Assembly (NCBI RefSeq): GCF_946886895.1
Contig: NZ_CAMPJO010000010.1
Coordinates: 1 to 64,000 of the forward strand
Reading direction: 5' to 3'
Length of the DNA: 64,000 nt
From: an uncultured Marinobacter sp.
Lineage (GTDB): Bacteria; Pseudomonadota; Gammaproteobacteria; Pseudomonadales; Oleiphilaceae
The notes under the pieces were generated by a model. The model worked only from the letters and a program-made list of their open reading frames with translations. It was not told the origin of the DNA and did no database searches. Position numbers and translations under genes: made by a program. Below are positions 46,970 to 56,489 of this stretch, one piece after another (position 1 is the first letter of the stretch; each line of letters opens with the position of its first letter).

Positions 46970-47884
46970 ATGGACAACACCGTCACTTTCGAACAACAAA
47001 CCTCGGCATCCGGATCTTCCAAAGCGCCCGTCTACGGAACACTGAGTCTGGCAATCGCCGGCACTACGGCAATGATCACCATGGCCGACAACGCCGTCTT
47101 GGCCATTCTCGCGGCCATCACCCTTGGACTAACAGCCACCGGCCTTGTTCTCTGCACCAGAATGCAGCCGGCCACCATTACGATCAGGGAACCAGCGCCC
47201 ACGCCCGAGGCCATGCCTGAACCGGTTCACGAACCGGAAGTGCAAACGCCCGAGCCAGAATCGCAGGACCCCACCCTGCTCCGCCATCTGGACGACCTGC
47301 GCAGCAACGTGGATGTGATCCTTGAGGAAATGGCGGAAGCCGGCAAACTGGCCAAAGCGTCCGGCGCCAACGTGGCCAAGAGCGCCAGCAGTATTTCCGG
47401 GTCCGAAGCCTCGATTCGGGAACTGGCCAACTACATGACCCGGATCGACGAGGTATTTACCGAGCTGGGCAGACAATCCGGGGAAATCAGTACCATCGTG
47501 GGTAATATTCAGGACATCGCCAAACAGACCAACCTGCTGGCATTGAATGCATCCATCGAGGCGGCCCGTGCCGGCGAGCACGGTCGCGGCTTTGCCGTGG
47601 TTGCCGACGAGGTGCGCCACCTGGCGGTGCGTGCCAATGAATCCAGCGAGGGCATTCGTGCCATTGCCAACAACCTGAATGCCACCTCGGTAGAGGCGGG
47701 CAACGGCATGGAACGGATCCGGGAGTCGTGCAACCAGTGTCTGGGCCTGTCTGGTGAGGCCTTACAGGCGATGAAGGATATCCAGACGGGCGCGGTGGCC
47801 CGGATGGAAGTGGTGCAAGGTATTACCGACCGGCTGCAGGTTCAGCGGGAACTGACCAACCGACTGTTCTCCGACCTGAGTTGA
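46970..47884 (+). CDS. Short methyl-accepting chemotaxis protein without a ligand-binding domain
   Basis: 304 residues, about half the length of ordinary chemoreceptors. Two adjacent hydrophobic spans lie in residues 20-62 ([35 protein letters not shown]), followed by a Pro/Glu-rich linker. The signalling hairpin tip is present ([40 protein letters not shown]). No periplasmic sensor, PAS or HAMP domain is visible. It should still bind CheA/CheW-type partners. ATG at 46970 is preferred over TTG at 46949. It lies between the pca operon and the ABC importer, so a role in taxis to aromatic acids is inferred. Confidence 0.85.
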   Translation: MDNTVTFEQQTSASGSSKAPVYGTLSLAIAGTTAMITMADNAVLAILAAITLGLTATGLVLCTRMQPATITIREPAPTPEAMPEPVHEPEVQTPEPESQDPTLLRHLDDLRSNVDVILEEMAEAGKLAKASGANVAKSASSISGSEASIRELANYMTRIDEVFTELGRQSGEISTIVGNIQDIAKQTNLLALNASIEAARAGEHGRGFAVVADEVRHLAVRANESSEGIRAIANNLNATSVEAGNGMERIRESCNQCLGLSGEALQAMKDIQTGAVARMEVVQGITDRLQVQRELTNRLFSDLS

Positions 47885-48035
47885 GGAGCCTGAGTTGGCA
47901 GCTCCCTTGGTTGCGAATGCTTTAATTCCAGTCCCGCTGCAACCACCGGACACCCCTGTGCAGAAAACGGATATTCCTCCAGCTCCCACACGCCTCTAAT
48001 GGAAGTACCGCACAACAACAAATTGAGGTGTTGAA

Positions 48036-49208
48036 ATGACCCGTACCAGAACCCTGGCCAGCGCTATGCTGGCAACCACCCTCACCGCCGGACTTTCAAC
48101 GTCCGCCCTGGCCGCCGCCGACCCGGTAAAGATCGGACTGATGCTGCCCTTCAGCGGCATTTACGCGCAGCTGGGTGAAGCCGGACGCGATGGCCTGAAA
48201 CTGGCGCTGAAACAGAGCGCGGCCGAACTGGACGGTGTCACCTTCGAGTACATCGCCCTGGATACCGAGGCCAAGCCCGCCCGGGCGCCGGAACTGGCGT
48301 CTTCCCTGCTGAACCAGCACAACGCTGATTTCATTGTCGGGCCGGTTCATTCCGGTGTCGCCATGGGCATGATCAAGATGCTGCGCGGCAAGGACACTGT
48401 CATGATTATCCCGAACGCCGGGGCTGCGGCCGCCACTGGCCCCCTGTGCGCACCAAATATCTTCCGGACCTCGTTTTCATCCTGGCAGCCTTCCTATCCC
48501 ATGGGCCAGGTGGCTCTGGATAAAGGTTATGAGAAGGTGTATGCGATCAGCTGGAACTACGGCATGGGCCGCGAGAGCCTGGATGCATTCGAGGAATCCT
48601 TTACCGCCGGTGGCGGCGAGATTGTCGAGAAGGTGTTGCTGCCCTTCCCGTCCACCAACTTCCAGCCTCATATCAGTGATATCGCCGCCACCAACCCGGA
48701 TGCGGTGTTCACCTTTTTTGCCGGAGGCGGCGCCATCAAGTTTGTGAAGAACTACGACGCCATGGGCCTGCGCGGAAAGATCCCACTGCTGGGCTCCGGC
48801 TTCCTGACCGAGGGGACCCTTGAGGCCCAGGGCCCGGCGGCCGAAGGCGTGATGACCACGCTGCACTACGCCGAGCAACTGGACGTTCCGGCCAACCAGG
48901 CCTTCCGTGAGGCCTTCAACACCGAATACGGCCATTACCCGGACATCTACGCGGTGCAGGGTTACGACGCTGGCCTGGCAATCGCCAACACCATTGAGAA
49001 GCTGAACGGTGACATCACGGATAAGCAGGCGGTGATCAGCACCATGGAAAAACTCACCATCGACAGCCCGAGGGGGGAATTCACCTTCTCGAAAGCCCAC
49101 AACCCGATTCAGAACATCTATCTGCGGGAAGTGAAAGATGGCGTGAACGTGGTGCAGAGCATTGCCGCCAAGTCGCTGGAAGATCCGGCTCGCGGCTGCA
49201 AGCTCTGA
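48036..49208 (+). CDS. ABC transporter substrate-binding protein, branched-chain/aromatic type
   Basis: 390 residues. Signal peptide (LASAMLATTLTAGLSTSALAA), then the type I periplasmic-binding fold: VKIGLMLPFSGIYAQLGEAG, FIVGPVHSGVAMGMIKML and GYDAGLAIANTIEKLNGDIT. This family (Peripla_BP_6) binds branched-chain amino acids, urea or aromatic acids. Neighbours are the pca operon, a porin and aromatic regulators, so an aromatic or dicarboxylic ligand is more likely than leucine. ATG follows TGAGGTG. Confidence 0.9.
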   Translation: MTRTRTLASAMLATTLTAGLSTSALAAADPVKIGLMLPFSGIYAQLGEAGRDGLKLALKQSAAELDGVTFEYIALDTEAKPARAPELASSLLNQHNADFIVGPVHSGVAMGMIKMLRGKDTVMIIPNAGAAAATGPLCAPNIFRTSFSSWQPSYPMGQVALDKGYEKVYAISWNYGMGRESLDAFEESFTAGGGEIVEKVLLPFPSTNFQPHISDIAATNPDAVFTFFAGGGAIKFVKNYDAMGLRGKIPLLGSGFLTEGTLEAQGPAAEGVMTTLHYAEQLDVPANQAFREAFNTEYGHYPDIYAVQGYDAGLAIANTIEKLNGDITDKQAVISTMEKLTIDSPRGEFTFSKAHNPIQNIYLREVKDGVNVVQSIAAKSLEDPARGCKL

Positions 49209-49223
49209 TACCGGCTGCCGTAC

Positions 49224-49244
49224 CCCCGGCCACCCGCCGGGGGC
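49224..49244. terminator. Strong hairpin between the binding-protein and permease genes
   Basis: CCCCCGGC (49224-49231) and GCCGGGGG (49237-49244) form an 8-bp G/C stem with a five-base loop, followed by CATTTC. In binding-protein importers such a hairpin often trims downstream expression or stabilises the binding-protein mRNA. Confidence 0.6.
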
Positions 49245-49308
49245 ATTTCCGAGATGAAGCGCCTGCCTGAACCGAACCGCATTCCCCGTAAACCCGTTGG
49301 GTACCGTT

Positions 49309-50172
49309 ATGTCGACCGAACTCTTCTTTGTACAACTGATTAATGGCATCCAGTACGGATTGCTGCTGTTCCTGATCGCCTCCGGCCTGACCCTGGTGTT
49401 CGGCGTGATGGGCATTCTCAACCTGGCTCACGGCTCCATGTACATGGTGGGTGCCTATCTGGTGTGGTATTTCGTGAACGTAACCGGCAGTTTTACGGTT
49501 GCGGCAGCGCTGTCCGCGGTGATTGCGCTCGGGCTGGGCATCCTGATCGAGCGATTGCTGATACAGCGGCTCTACAACCGAAACCACCTGGACCAGGTAC
49601 TGCTGACCATCGGCATGATCTTTGTTTTCAATTCCCTGCAAAGCATCCTCTGGGGCAACGATCCCTATGGGGTCTCCGTGCCGGATGCCCTCGGCGCCGC
49701 CATTCCGTTTACCGAAAACTCCAGCTACCCGGTCTATCGCATTTTTGCGGCCGTGGTCTGTGTCGCGATCGCCGGGGCCCTGTATTTCGTGGTGAGCAAA
49801 ACCCGCCTGGGCATGCTGATTCGCGCGGGCGAATCCAACCGGGAGATGGTCGAGGCGCTGGGGGTCAACATCCGGACCCTGTACACCGTTGTGTTCGCCA
49901 TCGGCGTCATGCTGGCCGCCATTTCCGGCATCATCGCCGCCCCCATGCGCTCAATTGTCCCGGGCATGGGCGAAAGCGTGCTGATTACCTGTTTTGTGGT
50001 GGTGGTGATCGGTGGCATGGGCTCCATCAAGGGCGCTTTCGTCGGCGCGCTGCTGGTGGGGGTGATCAGCACCTTTGCCGCCGTGCTGATGCCGAGTATG
50101 TCCAACATGGTGATTTACATCTTTATGATCCTGGTGTTGCTGGTGAAGCCCCAGGGCCTCTTTGCCAAATAA
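49309..50172 (+). CDS. ABC importer permease, LivH family
   Basis: 287 residues with about eight membrane segments. LINGIQYGLLLFLIASGLTL, VFGVMGILNLAHGSMYMVGA and IGGMGSIKGAFVGALLVGVI are characteristic of LivH. ATG at 49309 is chosen; TTG at 49297 would add four residues. It forms the channel together with the next gene. Confidence 0.93.
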   Translation: MSTELFFVQLINGIQYGLLLFLIASGLTLVFGVMGILNLAHGSMYMVGAYLVWYFVNVTGSFTVAAALSAVIALGLGILIERLLIQRLYNRNHLDQVLLTIGMIFVFNSLQSILWGNDPYGVSVPDALGAAIPFTENSSYPVYRIFAAVVCVAIAGALYFVVSKTRLGMLIRAGESNREMVEALGVNIRTLYTVVFAIGVMLAAISGIIAAPMRSIVPGMGESVLITCFVVVVIGGMGSIKGAFVGALLVGVISTFAAVLMPSMSNMVIYIFMILVLLVKPQGLFAK

Positions 50173-50185
50173 TCGGGAGCCGATC

Positions 50186-51142
50186 ATGATCTTTGAAAAA
50201 CGCACCGAACGCCTGTTTCTGCCGGTGTTTTTGCTGATTGTTCTGTGCCTTCCGCTGTTCCTGGAGGCCAATTCCTTCTTCGTGAGCAAGGTCACCACCG
50301 TTCTGATCCTGGCGACCTTTGTGATGTCTCTGGATTTCCTGGTCGGGCGTGTTGGCCTGGTCACCCTGGGCCACGCCCTGTTCTATGGCCTGGGCGGCTA
50401 TCTGTTCGTGATCATTGCCCCGGAATACGAGGCCGTGAATTTCTGGCTGTACACGTTCTACGTGTGTGCCCTGGCTGCCCTGATTGCCCTGGTGGTTGGC
50501 GTGGTCGTGCTCCGCACCAGCGGCATCTACTTCATCATGATTACCCTGGCCATCTCGCAAATGGCCTATTACTTTTTCTTCGACTCCCTGGATTTCGGCG
50601 GCAGCGACGGCGTGTTCATTTTCATGAAACCGGAAACCAGCATCTTCGGCCTGAGTTTCCTGAATCTGGACGATCCGATGCACTTCTACTATCTGGCGGT
50701 ACTGTCCCTGTTCAACACCCTGCTGTTCCTGAAGCTCATCCTCCGTTCCCGGTTCGGGCGCATTGTTGAAGCCAGCCGGCAGAACCCCGAACGCACCGAA
50801 GCCCTGGGCTACAACATTTTTGCATTCCGCCTGATCAGCTACGTGATCGCCAGCACCCTGGGTGCCTATGCGGGCTTCCTGTTCGCGCTCCAGTACGGTT
50901 TTGTGAACCCGTCGTTCCTGACCTGGGAAATGTCTGGCACCGCGCTGGTGATGTCCATTCTCGGCGGCATGGGCACGATTTACGGCGCCATTCTCGGCAC
51001 CTTCGCCTACGAGGGACTGCAGTACCTGTTTGAGCACCTGACCGAGGAATGGCTGCTGTTCATGGGCGCGGCCATCATCCTGATGGTGATTGTGCTGCGC
51101 AAAGGCCTGGCCGGTTACCTCGAAAAATTGCTGGAGAAATAA
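50186..51142 (+). CDS. ABC importer permease, LivM family
   Basis: 318 residues, about nine spans. VMSLDFLVGRVGLVTLGHAL and ILGGMGTIYGAILGTFAYEG match LivM. ATG at 50186 follows CGGGAGCC, 13 bases after the LivH-like gene. The partner channel subunit of that gene. Confidence 0.93.
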   Translation: MIFEKRTERLFLPVFLLIVLCLPLFLEANSFFVSKVTTVLILATFVMSLDFLVGRVGLVTLGHALFYGLGGYLFVIIAPEYEAVNFWLYTFYVCALAALIALVVGVVVLRTSGIYFIMITLAISQMAYYFFFDSLDFGGSDGVFIFMKPETSIFGLSFLNLDDPMHFYYLAVLSLFNTLLFLKLILRSRFGRIVEASRQNPERTEALGYNIFAFRLISYVIASTLGAYAGFLFALQYGFVNPSFLTWEMSGTALVMSILGGMGTIYGAILGTFAYEGLQYLFEHLTEEWLLFMGAAIILMVIVLRKGLAGYLEKLLEK

Positions 51143-51144
51143 TC

Positions 51145-51918
51145 ATGGCCAACGACATCATTCTGGAAACCGAATCCCTCAGCAAGCACTGGGGCGGTAT
51201 CAAGGCACTCAACGATATTTCGCTGCGGTTCCACGACCGCCAACTGCACGGCGTGGTCGGCCCCAACGGCGCCGGCAAGAGCACCCTGCTGAACATGCTG
51301 TGCGGCACCCTGAAGCCCACCAGTGGTTGTATCTTTCACAAGGGCGAGCAGATTGACGGCATGAAACCCTGGACGTTCGTGCGCCGGGGAATCGGCCGGA
51401 GCTTCCAGAAAACCAACATCTACACCGACGCTACTTGCCTTGAAAACTGCGCGGTGGCGGCCCAGCGCCGGTTTGCCGGCAGCTTCAATCTGTTTGCCTC
51501 AAGGCACACCAACCAGCGGGTGACCGAAGCCGCGGAAAAAGCGCTGCATCAGGTGGGCCTCGAAAGCCGGATTCATACCGTAGCCGCCGAGATCTCCTAT
51601 GGCGAACAGCGCCAGCTCGAGCTGGCCATGGTGCTGGCGACGGATCCCTGCATCCTGCTGCTGGACGAGCCCATGGCGGGCATGGGCCATGAGGAATCCC
51701 AGCGCATCATCGCCCTGCTGAATCAGCTCAAACAGGACTACTGCATCGTGCTGGTGGAACACGACATGGACGCCATTTTCGAGCTTTCGGACCAGTTAAC
51801 CGTGCTCGACAACGGCACCCACCTGATTACCGGCACCGTCGACGAGGTGCGCAACGATCCGCGGGTTAAAGAAGCCTACCTGGGCAAAGACGACGACACA
51901 GAGGAGGAAGCGGCGTGA
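51145..51918 (+). CDS. ABC importer ATPase, LivG family
   Basis: 257 residues. Walker A GPNGAGKSTLLN, signature-like SYGEQRQLELAM, Walker B CILLLDEPMAGM and the switch His in VLVEHDMDAIF. ATG at 51145 sits two bases after the permease stop. With LivF-type ATPase it powers the importer. Confidence 0.94.
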   Translation: MANDIILETESLSKHWGGIKALNDISLRFHDRQLHGVVGPNGAGKSTLLNMLCGTLKPTSGCIFHKGEQIDGMKPWTFVRRGIGRSFQKTNIYTDATCLENCAVAAQRRFAGSFNLFASRHTNQRVTEAAEKALHQVGLESRIHTVAAEISYGEQRQLELAMVLATDPCILLLDEPMAGMGHEESQRIIALLNQLKQDYCIVLVEHDMDAIFELSDQLTVLDNGTHLITGTVDEVRNDPRVKEAYLGKDDDTEEEAA

Positions 51919-52628
51919 GTGACCAGCTTCTGGAAGTGCATAACCTCAACACCCTGTATGGCCGCAGCCACATCCTGCACGACCTGTCGTTCCGGCTCGC
52001 CAAAGGCGAATCCATGAGCCTGATGGGGCGCAACGGCATGGGCAAGACCACCACCCTTAAATCAATCCTTGGCATCGTGCCACCGCGCAGTGGCCACGTG
52101 TATTTCGATGGCGAGGACATCAGCCACCTGCCCACCTGGAAGCGCATGCGCCGTGATATTGCCTATGTGCCCGAGGGCCGGGGCATGTTCCATAACCTGA
52201 CGGTAAAAGAACACCTGCAGATGGCGGCGCGGCCCGGCAGCAACGGAGAGACCAACTGGGATTATGATCGGGTGCTGGCCACCTTCCCCCGCCTGTCGGA
52301 ACGCCTGTCCAACCTGGGAACGGAAATGTCTGGCGGCGAACAGCAGATGCTGGCCATTGGCCGAGCCCTGGTGACCAACCCCCGGCTGATGATTCTGGAC
52401 GAAGCCACCGAAGGCCTGGCCCCGCTGATTCGCCAGGACATCTGGAACGTGATTGCCAGCATCCGGGAATCCGGCATTTCCACACTGGTGGTGGACAAGA
52501 ACATCAAGGCCCTGAAGAAGCTCTGTGACCGCCATGTGGTGATTGTAAAAGGCAAGGTTCACTTTGATGGCAGCTCCGCCGAGCTGGATCAGAATCTGGA
52601 GAAAGTCGAAACCGCGCTCAGCGTCTGA
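51915..52628 (+). CDS. ABC importer ATPase, LivF family
   Basis: 237 residues, GTG start overlapping the previous stop by four bases after GAGGAGGAAG. Walker A GRNGMGKTTTLKS, signature MSGGEQQMLAIGRAL, Walker B RLMILDEATEGLAP. It is the second nucleotide-binding subunit of the importer. Confidence 0.94.
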   Translation: MSDQLLEVHNLNTLYGRSHILHDLSFRLAKGESMSLMGRNGMGKTTTLKSILGIVPPRSGHVYFDGEDISHLPTWKRMRRDIAYVPEGRGMFHNLTVKEHLQMAARPGSNGETNWDYDRVLATFPRLSERLSNLGTEMSGGEQQMLAIGRALVTNPRLMILDEATEGLAPLIRQDIWNVIASIRESGISTLVVDKNIKALKKLCDRHVVIVKGKVHFDGSSAELDQNLEKVETALSV

Positions 52629-52723
52629 ATGTACAAAAAACGGATAGGGAAGTTCATTAACCGGATATTTGAGCCGGCCTGAATCACCGATAGTTCAGGT
52701 GCCCAACAACAAGGAGAAGGCAC

Positions 52724-53728
52724 ATGAACTATCGACACTCACTGCTGGCGCTGGCCATTACGTCCGGCCTCAGCGCCGCTCCCGCCGCCCACGCGCTCGA
52801 ACTCGGCACCTTCAACGACACCGCCTTCAGCATTGGCGGTTACTTCAAGGCCGAAGGAATTTACGAAAAGCCGGACAACGGTGACTCCCGCATTTTCGGC
52901 CGCTCGAGCCAGTCCCGCGTTAACCTCAAAGCCGTTACCCAAAAGCAGGGCCATACCATCGTCGGCTTTGTGGAAGGTGACTTCTACGGTGGCACCTACC
53001 CGGGCGAGAACAACGATCTGCGGTTGCGCCATGCCTTCATCAAGGTTGACCAGACCACGGTCGGGCAAACCTGGACGGGCCAGTTCTGGGCCGTTGCCTA
53101 CCACGATTACCTGGACTTCCTGGGCGGTCCCCGAGGCACTCTGGGCGGTTTCAACTTCCGCACCAACCTGATCAGCCACCAGATCGCCGGCTTCCGCGTT
53201 ACGGCCCAGGACCCGGTTAATAACGATGCCGACATTCCGGATCTGGCCGTCAATTACAACCTGAACGTCGACGGTGGTCATCGCGTGATCCTCACCGCCT
53301 CCGGGCGCGAAGTGGAAAACGGTGACTTTGTCGCCGGTGGCGCCGTCGGCTCGAAATTCATGATCGGCCCGCACAGCCTCAACCTGAATGCCCACTACGG
53401 CGAAGGCCTGGGCGCCTTTACCGGGGTGGGCGTGAACAACAGCCTGTCATCACCGGATGTTGAGAACGGTGAAGCCGTCAGCCAGACGGGGTTTGACATC
53501 GGCTTCCGCTATGTTATTAACAGTGACTGGCGAGCCAACGTGGCCTACACGGCGGTTGAGGTAGACGATAATGCCGAAACCAACTACGAGGCCCATCGCG
53601 CAAACCTGATCCACAGCGTGACTCCGGATCTGGACGTTGGCGTGGAGTGGCGCAAGTACAACCTGGCTTTTGGCCCGCTGTTGCCGCGAGGCCAGCAGGT
53701 GGAAATCATGGCCAAATACGCGTTCTGA
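52724..53728 (+). CDS. DcaP-like outer-membrane porin
   Basis: 334 residues. Signal peptide (LALAITSGLSAAPAAHA), then alternating beta strands (FSIGGYFKAEGIYEKPDNGD, RLRHAFIKVDQTTVGQTWTG, LISHQIAGFRVTA) and the outer-membrane terminal Phe (QQVEIMAKYAF). The start resembles DcaP-type trimeric porins used for dicarboxylate or aromatic uptake in Acinetobacter. It follows the ABC importer on the same strand by 95 bases, with AAGGAG before ATG. It probably provides outer-membrane entry for the importer's ligand. Confidence 0.88.
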   Translation: MNYRHSLLALAITSGLSAAPAAHALELGTFNDTAFSIGGYFKAEGIYEKPDNGDSRIFGRSSQSRVNLKAVTQKQGHTIVGFVEGDFYGGTYPGENNDLRLRHAFIKVDQTTVGQTWTGQFWAVAYHDYLDFLGGPRGTLGGFNFRTNLISHQIAGFRVTAQDPVNNDADIPDLAVNYNLNVDGGHRVILTASGREVENGDFVAGGAVGSKFMIGPHSLNLNAHYGEGLGAFTGVGVNNSLSSPDVENGEAVSQTGFDIGFRYVINSDWRANVAYTAVEVDDNAETNYEAHRANLIHSVTPDLDVGVEWRKYNLAFGPLLPRGQQVEIMAKYAF

Positions 53729-53845
53729 TCCGGGCGCTCGGAATTGGTAAGCTTGCCCCAGACAGATACAGGTGCCGTCGATGTCGGCGGCACCTGCTAT
53801 CCCGCCGCCAACGGCACCATCAGCAACCTGATTACGGCGATCTCC

Positions 53846-54652
53846 ATGGCAGAAGAAAGTCCCAAACGTCAGGGCATCGGTTCACTGGAAATCGGCCTGC
53901 ACATTCTCAATTACATATCCACCGCGCCCCGGCCACCCACGCTCAAGGAGCTGTCCTCGGCGCTGGACCTGTCCCCCAGCCGGGCTCACAAATATCTGGT
54001 CAGCCTGCTGCGGGAAGGCTTCATCAACCAGGTCAACCACGCCCAGTACACCCTGGGCAATTCCAGCCTCACCCTGGGCATCTCCGCGCTGCGGCGGATC
54101 AACCCGATCCAGCTTTCCTACGAGGCGGTGGATAGGCTGAACGAGGACACCGACAAAACCGTGTCGGTCACAGTCTGGAATGGCAATGGCCCCCTGATCA
54201 TCAAATGGCTGGACTCCAGCCAGCCCATTTCCGTGAACGTTCGCCTGGGTGCGGAGCTGTCGCCGCTGAATTCCGCGTCTGGCCGCATCTACCTCGCCAG
54301 CCTGCCGGCCAAGCGACGCCGGCAATTGATTGACCAGCACTACAAACAGGCCCGCGTTTTGCCCAGGCACCAAGGCAAGCCCATCACCCGGGAAGAACTG
54401 GGCGGCCACCTGGACATGATCCGGGAAACAGGGTACTGCGCGTTCTTCAGTGACTACCTGCCGGAGATCAATGTGCTGAGCATGCCGGTCTTTGATATCA
54501 ACGGCAGCATCGTCACCATCATCACCCTGCTGGGCATGGACCGGGATACCGACATCAGTGAAGGTTCCGAACTGTTCCGGCAGGTGCAGGATTGCGCCCG
54601 CCGGGTCACCCGGAAAATCTGCGGGGAGCAGAAGCAGGCATCCGCCAATTAA
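53846..54652 (+). CDS. IclR-family transcriptional regulator
   Basis: 268 residues from ATG at 53846; the open frame reaches back to 53744, so a longer start cannot be excluded. Winged helix: IGSLEIGLHILNYISTAPRP, TLKELSSALDLSPSRAHKYL. Effector domain: VSVTVWNGNGPLIIKWLDSS, GYCAFFSDYLPEINVLSMPV. It follows the porin directly on the same strand and is likely to control the importer-porin genes. The effector is unknown. Confidence 0.88.
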   Translation: MAEESPKRQGIGSLEIGLHILNYISTAPRPPTLKELSSALDLSPSRAHKYLVSLLREGFINQVNHAQYTLGNSSLTLGISALRRINPIQLSYEAVDRLNEDTDKTVSVTVWNGNGPLIIKWLDSSQPISVNVRLGAELSPLNSASGRIYLASLPAKRRRQLIDQHYKQARVLPRHQGKPITREELGGHLDMIRETGYCAFFSDYLPEINVLSMPVFDINGSIVTIITLLGMDRDTDISEGSELFRQVQDCARRVTRKICGEQKQASAN

Positions 54653-55605
54653 CCGGCCATTCGCAGGGTTTCAGATGGCAACTCGCCGAATAACTTCCGG
54701 TAATCGGACGAGAACCGGCCAAGGTGGCTGAAGCCGTAATCCAGCGCAATTTCGGTGACATTCCGGTACTGGCCGGCCTGCAGATCTTCCCGCAACTGGC
54801 GCAGCTTCCGATGTTTGACATAGCACTTCGGTGTGGTGTCAAAGGCCCGTGAAAAGGCGTTGTAGATGGACCGTATGCTCATGTTGGAAATCCCGGAGAG
54901 CTCCTCCATCCCGATATCCCGTTTCAGGTTTTCATCGATATAACGGATGATCCGGTCCATGGCCGGCGTTTTTGTCAGCGCCGGATCGGTTTCGCTCCAG
55001 TTTGAGGGAAACACGGTCAACAGTTTTTTCAGGATGATTTCCCGATAGGGGCCAGACACCAGGGAGACGTCGTTGTTTCCGCACTCCTCGATCTCCGAGA
55101 ATACCGCCCCCAGAATGTTGGTCAGGGCCGGGCAAAGACGCAGATCAACGGGACTTCTGACAAACCGGATGCCGTCATCGGGAATCCGGCCGGTCGTCGC
55201 CGCACGGGCGCTGTTTAACACCGGCTCCGGTATTTTGATGATCAGCTTCTCGCAATCCGTCGAGTATTCGAGGTCAATCTGCTCGTCGGGATTCACCATT
55301 AATGCCTGGCCCCGGCGGATCATCAGGCGGTCATCCCGGTTCTGCCAGAGACACTGTCCGCGAGTGACAATCTGGAGGTGGTAAACCGCCTCCAGCGCCG
55401 GGCTTTTCACCCGCACATGGTTGCCGTAGCTGACTTCAGACAATCCGAAACCGGCAAATTCGCGGAAACTCAGGCTCGAAGCCCGGTTCTCTTCCCCCAG
55501 TAATTCCAGACTGTGACGACCGATATGGCGATTGACAAAAGCCGACACATCTTCCGGATGAGCCCCGTGAAAGACCCGCGCACCAGCTAACGACTGACAG
55601 AACAT
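54649..55605 (-). CDS. benR: AraC/XylS-family regulator, BenR-like
   Basis: 318 residues. A long N-terminal sensor domain (AVYHLQIVTRGQCLWQNRDD, LMIRRGQALMVNPDEQIDLE) is of the AraC_binding_2 type found in BenR and XylS. The C-terminal double helix-turn-helix is MEELSGISNMSIRSIYNAFS and YGFSHLGRFSSDYRKLFGEL, the last being the classical AraC signature. ATG at 55605 follows CGGAG; an upstream start at 55689 is less likely. BenR identity is inferred from the sensor-domain type and the ben genes nearby; it could instead serve the importer or meta operon. Confidence 0.8.
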   Translation of the reverse strand: MFCQSLAGARVFHGAHPEDVSAFVNRHIGRHSLELLGEENRASSLSFREFAGFGLSEVSYGNHVRVKSPALEAVYHLQIVTRGQCLWQNRDDRLMIRRGQALMVNPDEQIDLEYSTDCEKLIIKIPEPVLNSARAATTGRIPDDGIRFVRSPVDLRLCPALTNILGAVFSEIEECGNNDVSLVSGPYREIILKKLLTVFPSNWSETDPALTKTPAMDRIIRYIDENLKRDIGMEELSGISNMSIRSIYNAFSRAFDTTPKCYVKHRKLRQLREDLQAGQYRNVTEIALDYGFSHLGRFSSDYRKLFGELPSETLRMAG

Positions 55606-55760
55606 GATGTGCTCCGTTGTATTTATTGTGAACTCGTTTACTTTATATAAATCGAAGTGATCAATCAACAACCAATCCAGCCCCTGCACGGGATCCGTAA
55701 TCCGCCAGATCGCCTCTCCTGTGCTATGGTTTTTCGAGACTCAAACCAAAGGCTGCGCTC

Positions 55761-56489
55761 ATGAGCAATCCCAAACACACCCTGTTCTGGATGACGCTTT
55801 TCCTGGCCGTCGTGGCCGTGGTCGGTGTGCTGATCCACGCACCACTGATCGAGGCCTTCATGGCCAACTGGGTGTTCAACCTGTTGATCGTTTTTGTTCT
55901 GCTGATTGGCATCGGGCTCACCTACCGGCAGGTATTCGTGCTGTTCCCGGAAATGCGCTGGATTTCCCAGTTCCGCACCGGCAATGCCGGCCTGTCGGTG
56001 CTGCAGGAGCCACGCCTGCTCAAACCCCTGGCACGGCAACTGGGCGAAGACGCCAAACGGGATCGCTTTACTCTGTCGACCCTGTCCCTGCGCACGGTAC
56101 TGGACGGCATTCACTCACGCATGGACGAGCAACGGGAGATCACCCGCTACTTCATCAGTCTGCTGATTTTTCTGGGGTTACTGGGCACCTTCTGGGGGCT
56201 GCTCGGCACCATCAACGCCGTGGGCGAGGTCATTACCAACCTGGACATGAGCCAGGGAGATTTCGGCAAGGTCTTCGCGGATTTGCAGGCCGGCCTGCTG
56301 ACACCGCTACAGGGCATGGGCACGGCCTTCAGTTCCTCCCTGCTGGGGCTGGGCGGTTCGCTGATTCTCGGGTTCCTGGATATCCAGGCCGGCCACGCCC
56401 AGAACCGGTTCTATGACGGACTGGAGGAATGGCTGACCAGCGTGACCAACCTGGTGGACCGGGTTGATGCCGAGAAAGAGCTGACATGA
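55761..56489 (+). CDS. MotA/TolQ/ExbB-type proton-channel protein
   Basis: 242 residues. Two N-terminal spans (TLFWMTLFLAVVAVVGVLIH, LLIVFVLLIGIGLTYRQVFV), a cytoplasmic region, and two further spans (LIFLGLLGTFWGLLGTINAV and AFSSSLLGLGGSLILGFLDI), the second pair being the conserved MotA/TolQ/ExbB core. It overlaps the next gene by four bases, so the two form a stator-like pair. No flagellar or Tol genes are near. The force-using partner is unknown. Confidence 0.85.
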   Translation: MSNPKHTLFWMTLFLAVVAVVGVLIHAPLIEAFMANWVFNLLIVFVLLIGIGLTYRQVFVLFPEMRWISQFRTGNAGLSVLQEPRLLKPLARQLGEDAKRDRFTLSTLSLRTVLDGIHSRMDEQREITRYFISLLIFLGLLGTFWGLLGTINAVGEVITNLDMSQGDFGKVFADLQAGLLTPLQGMGTAFSSSLLGLGGSLILGFLDIQAGHAQNRFYDGLEEWLTSVTNLVDRVDAEKELT

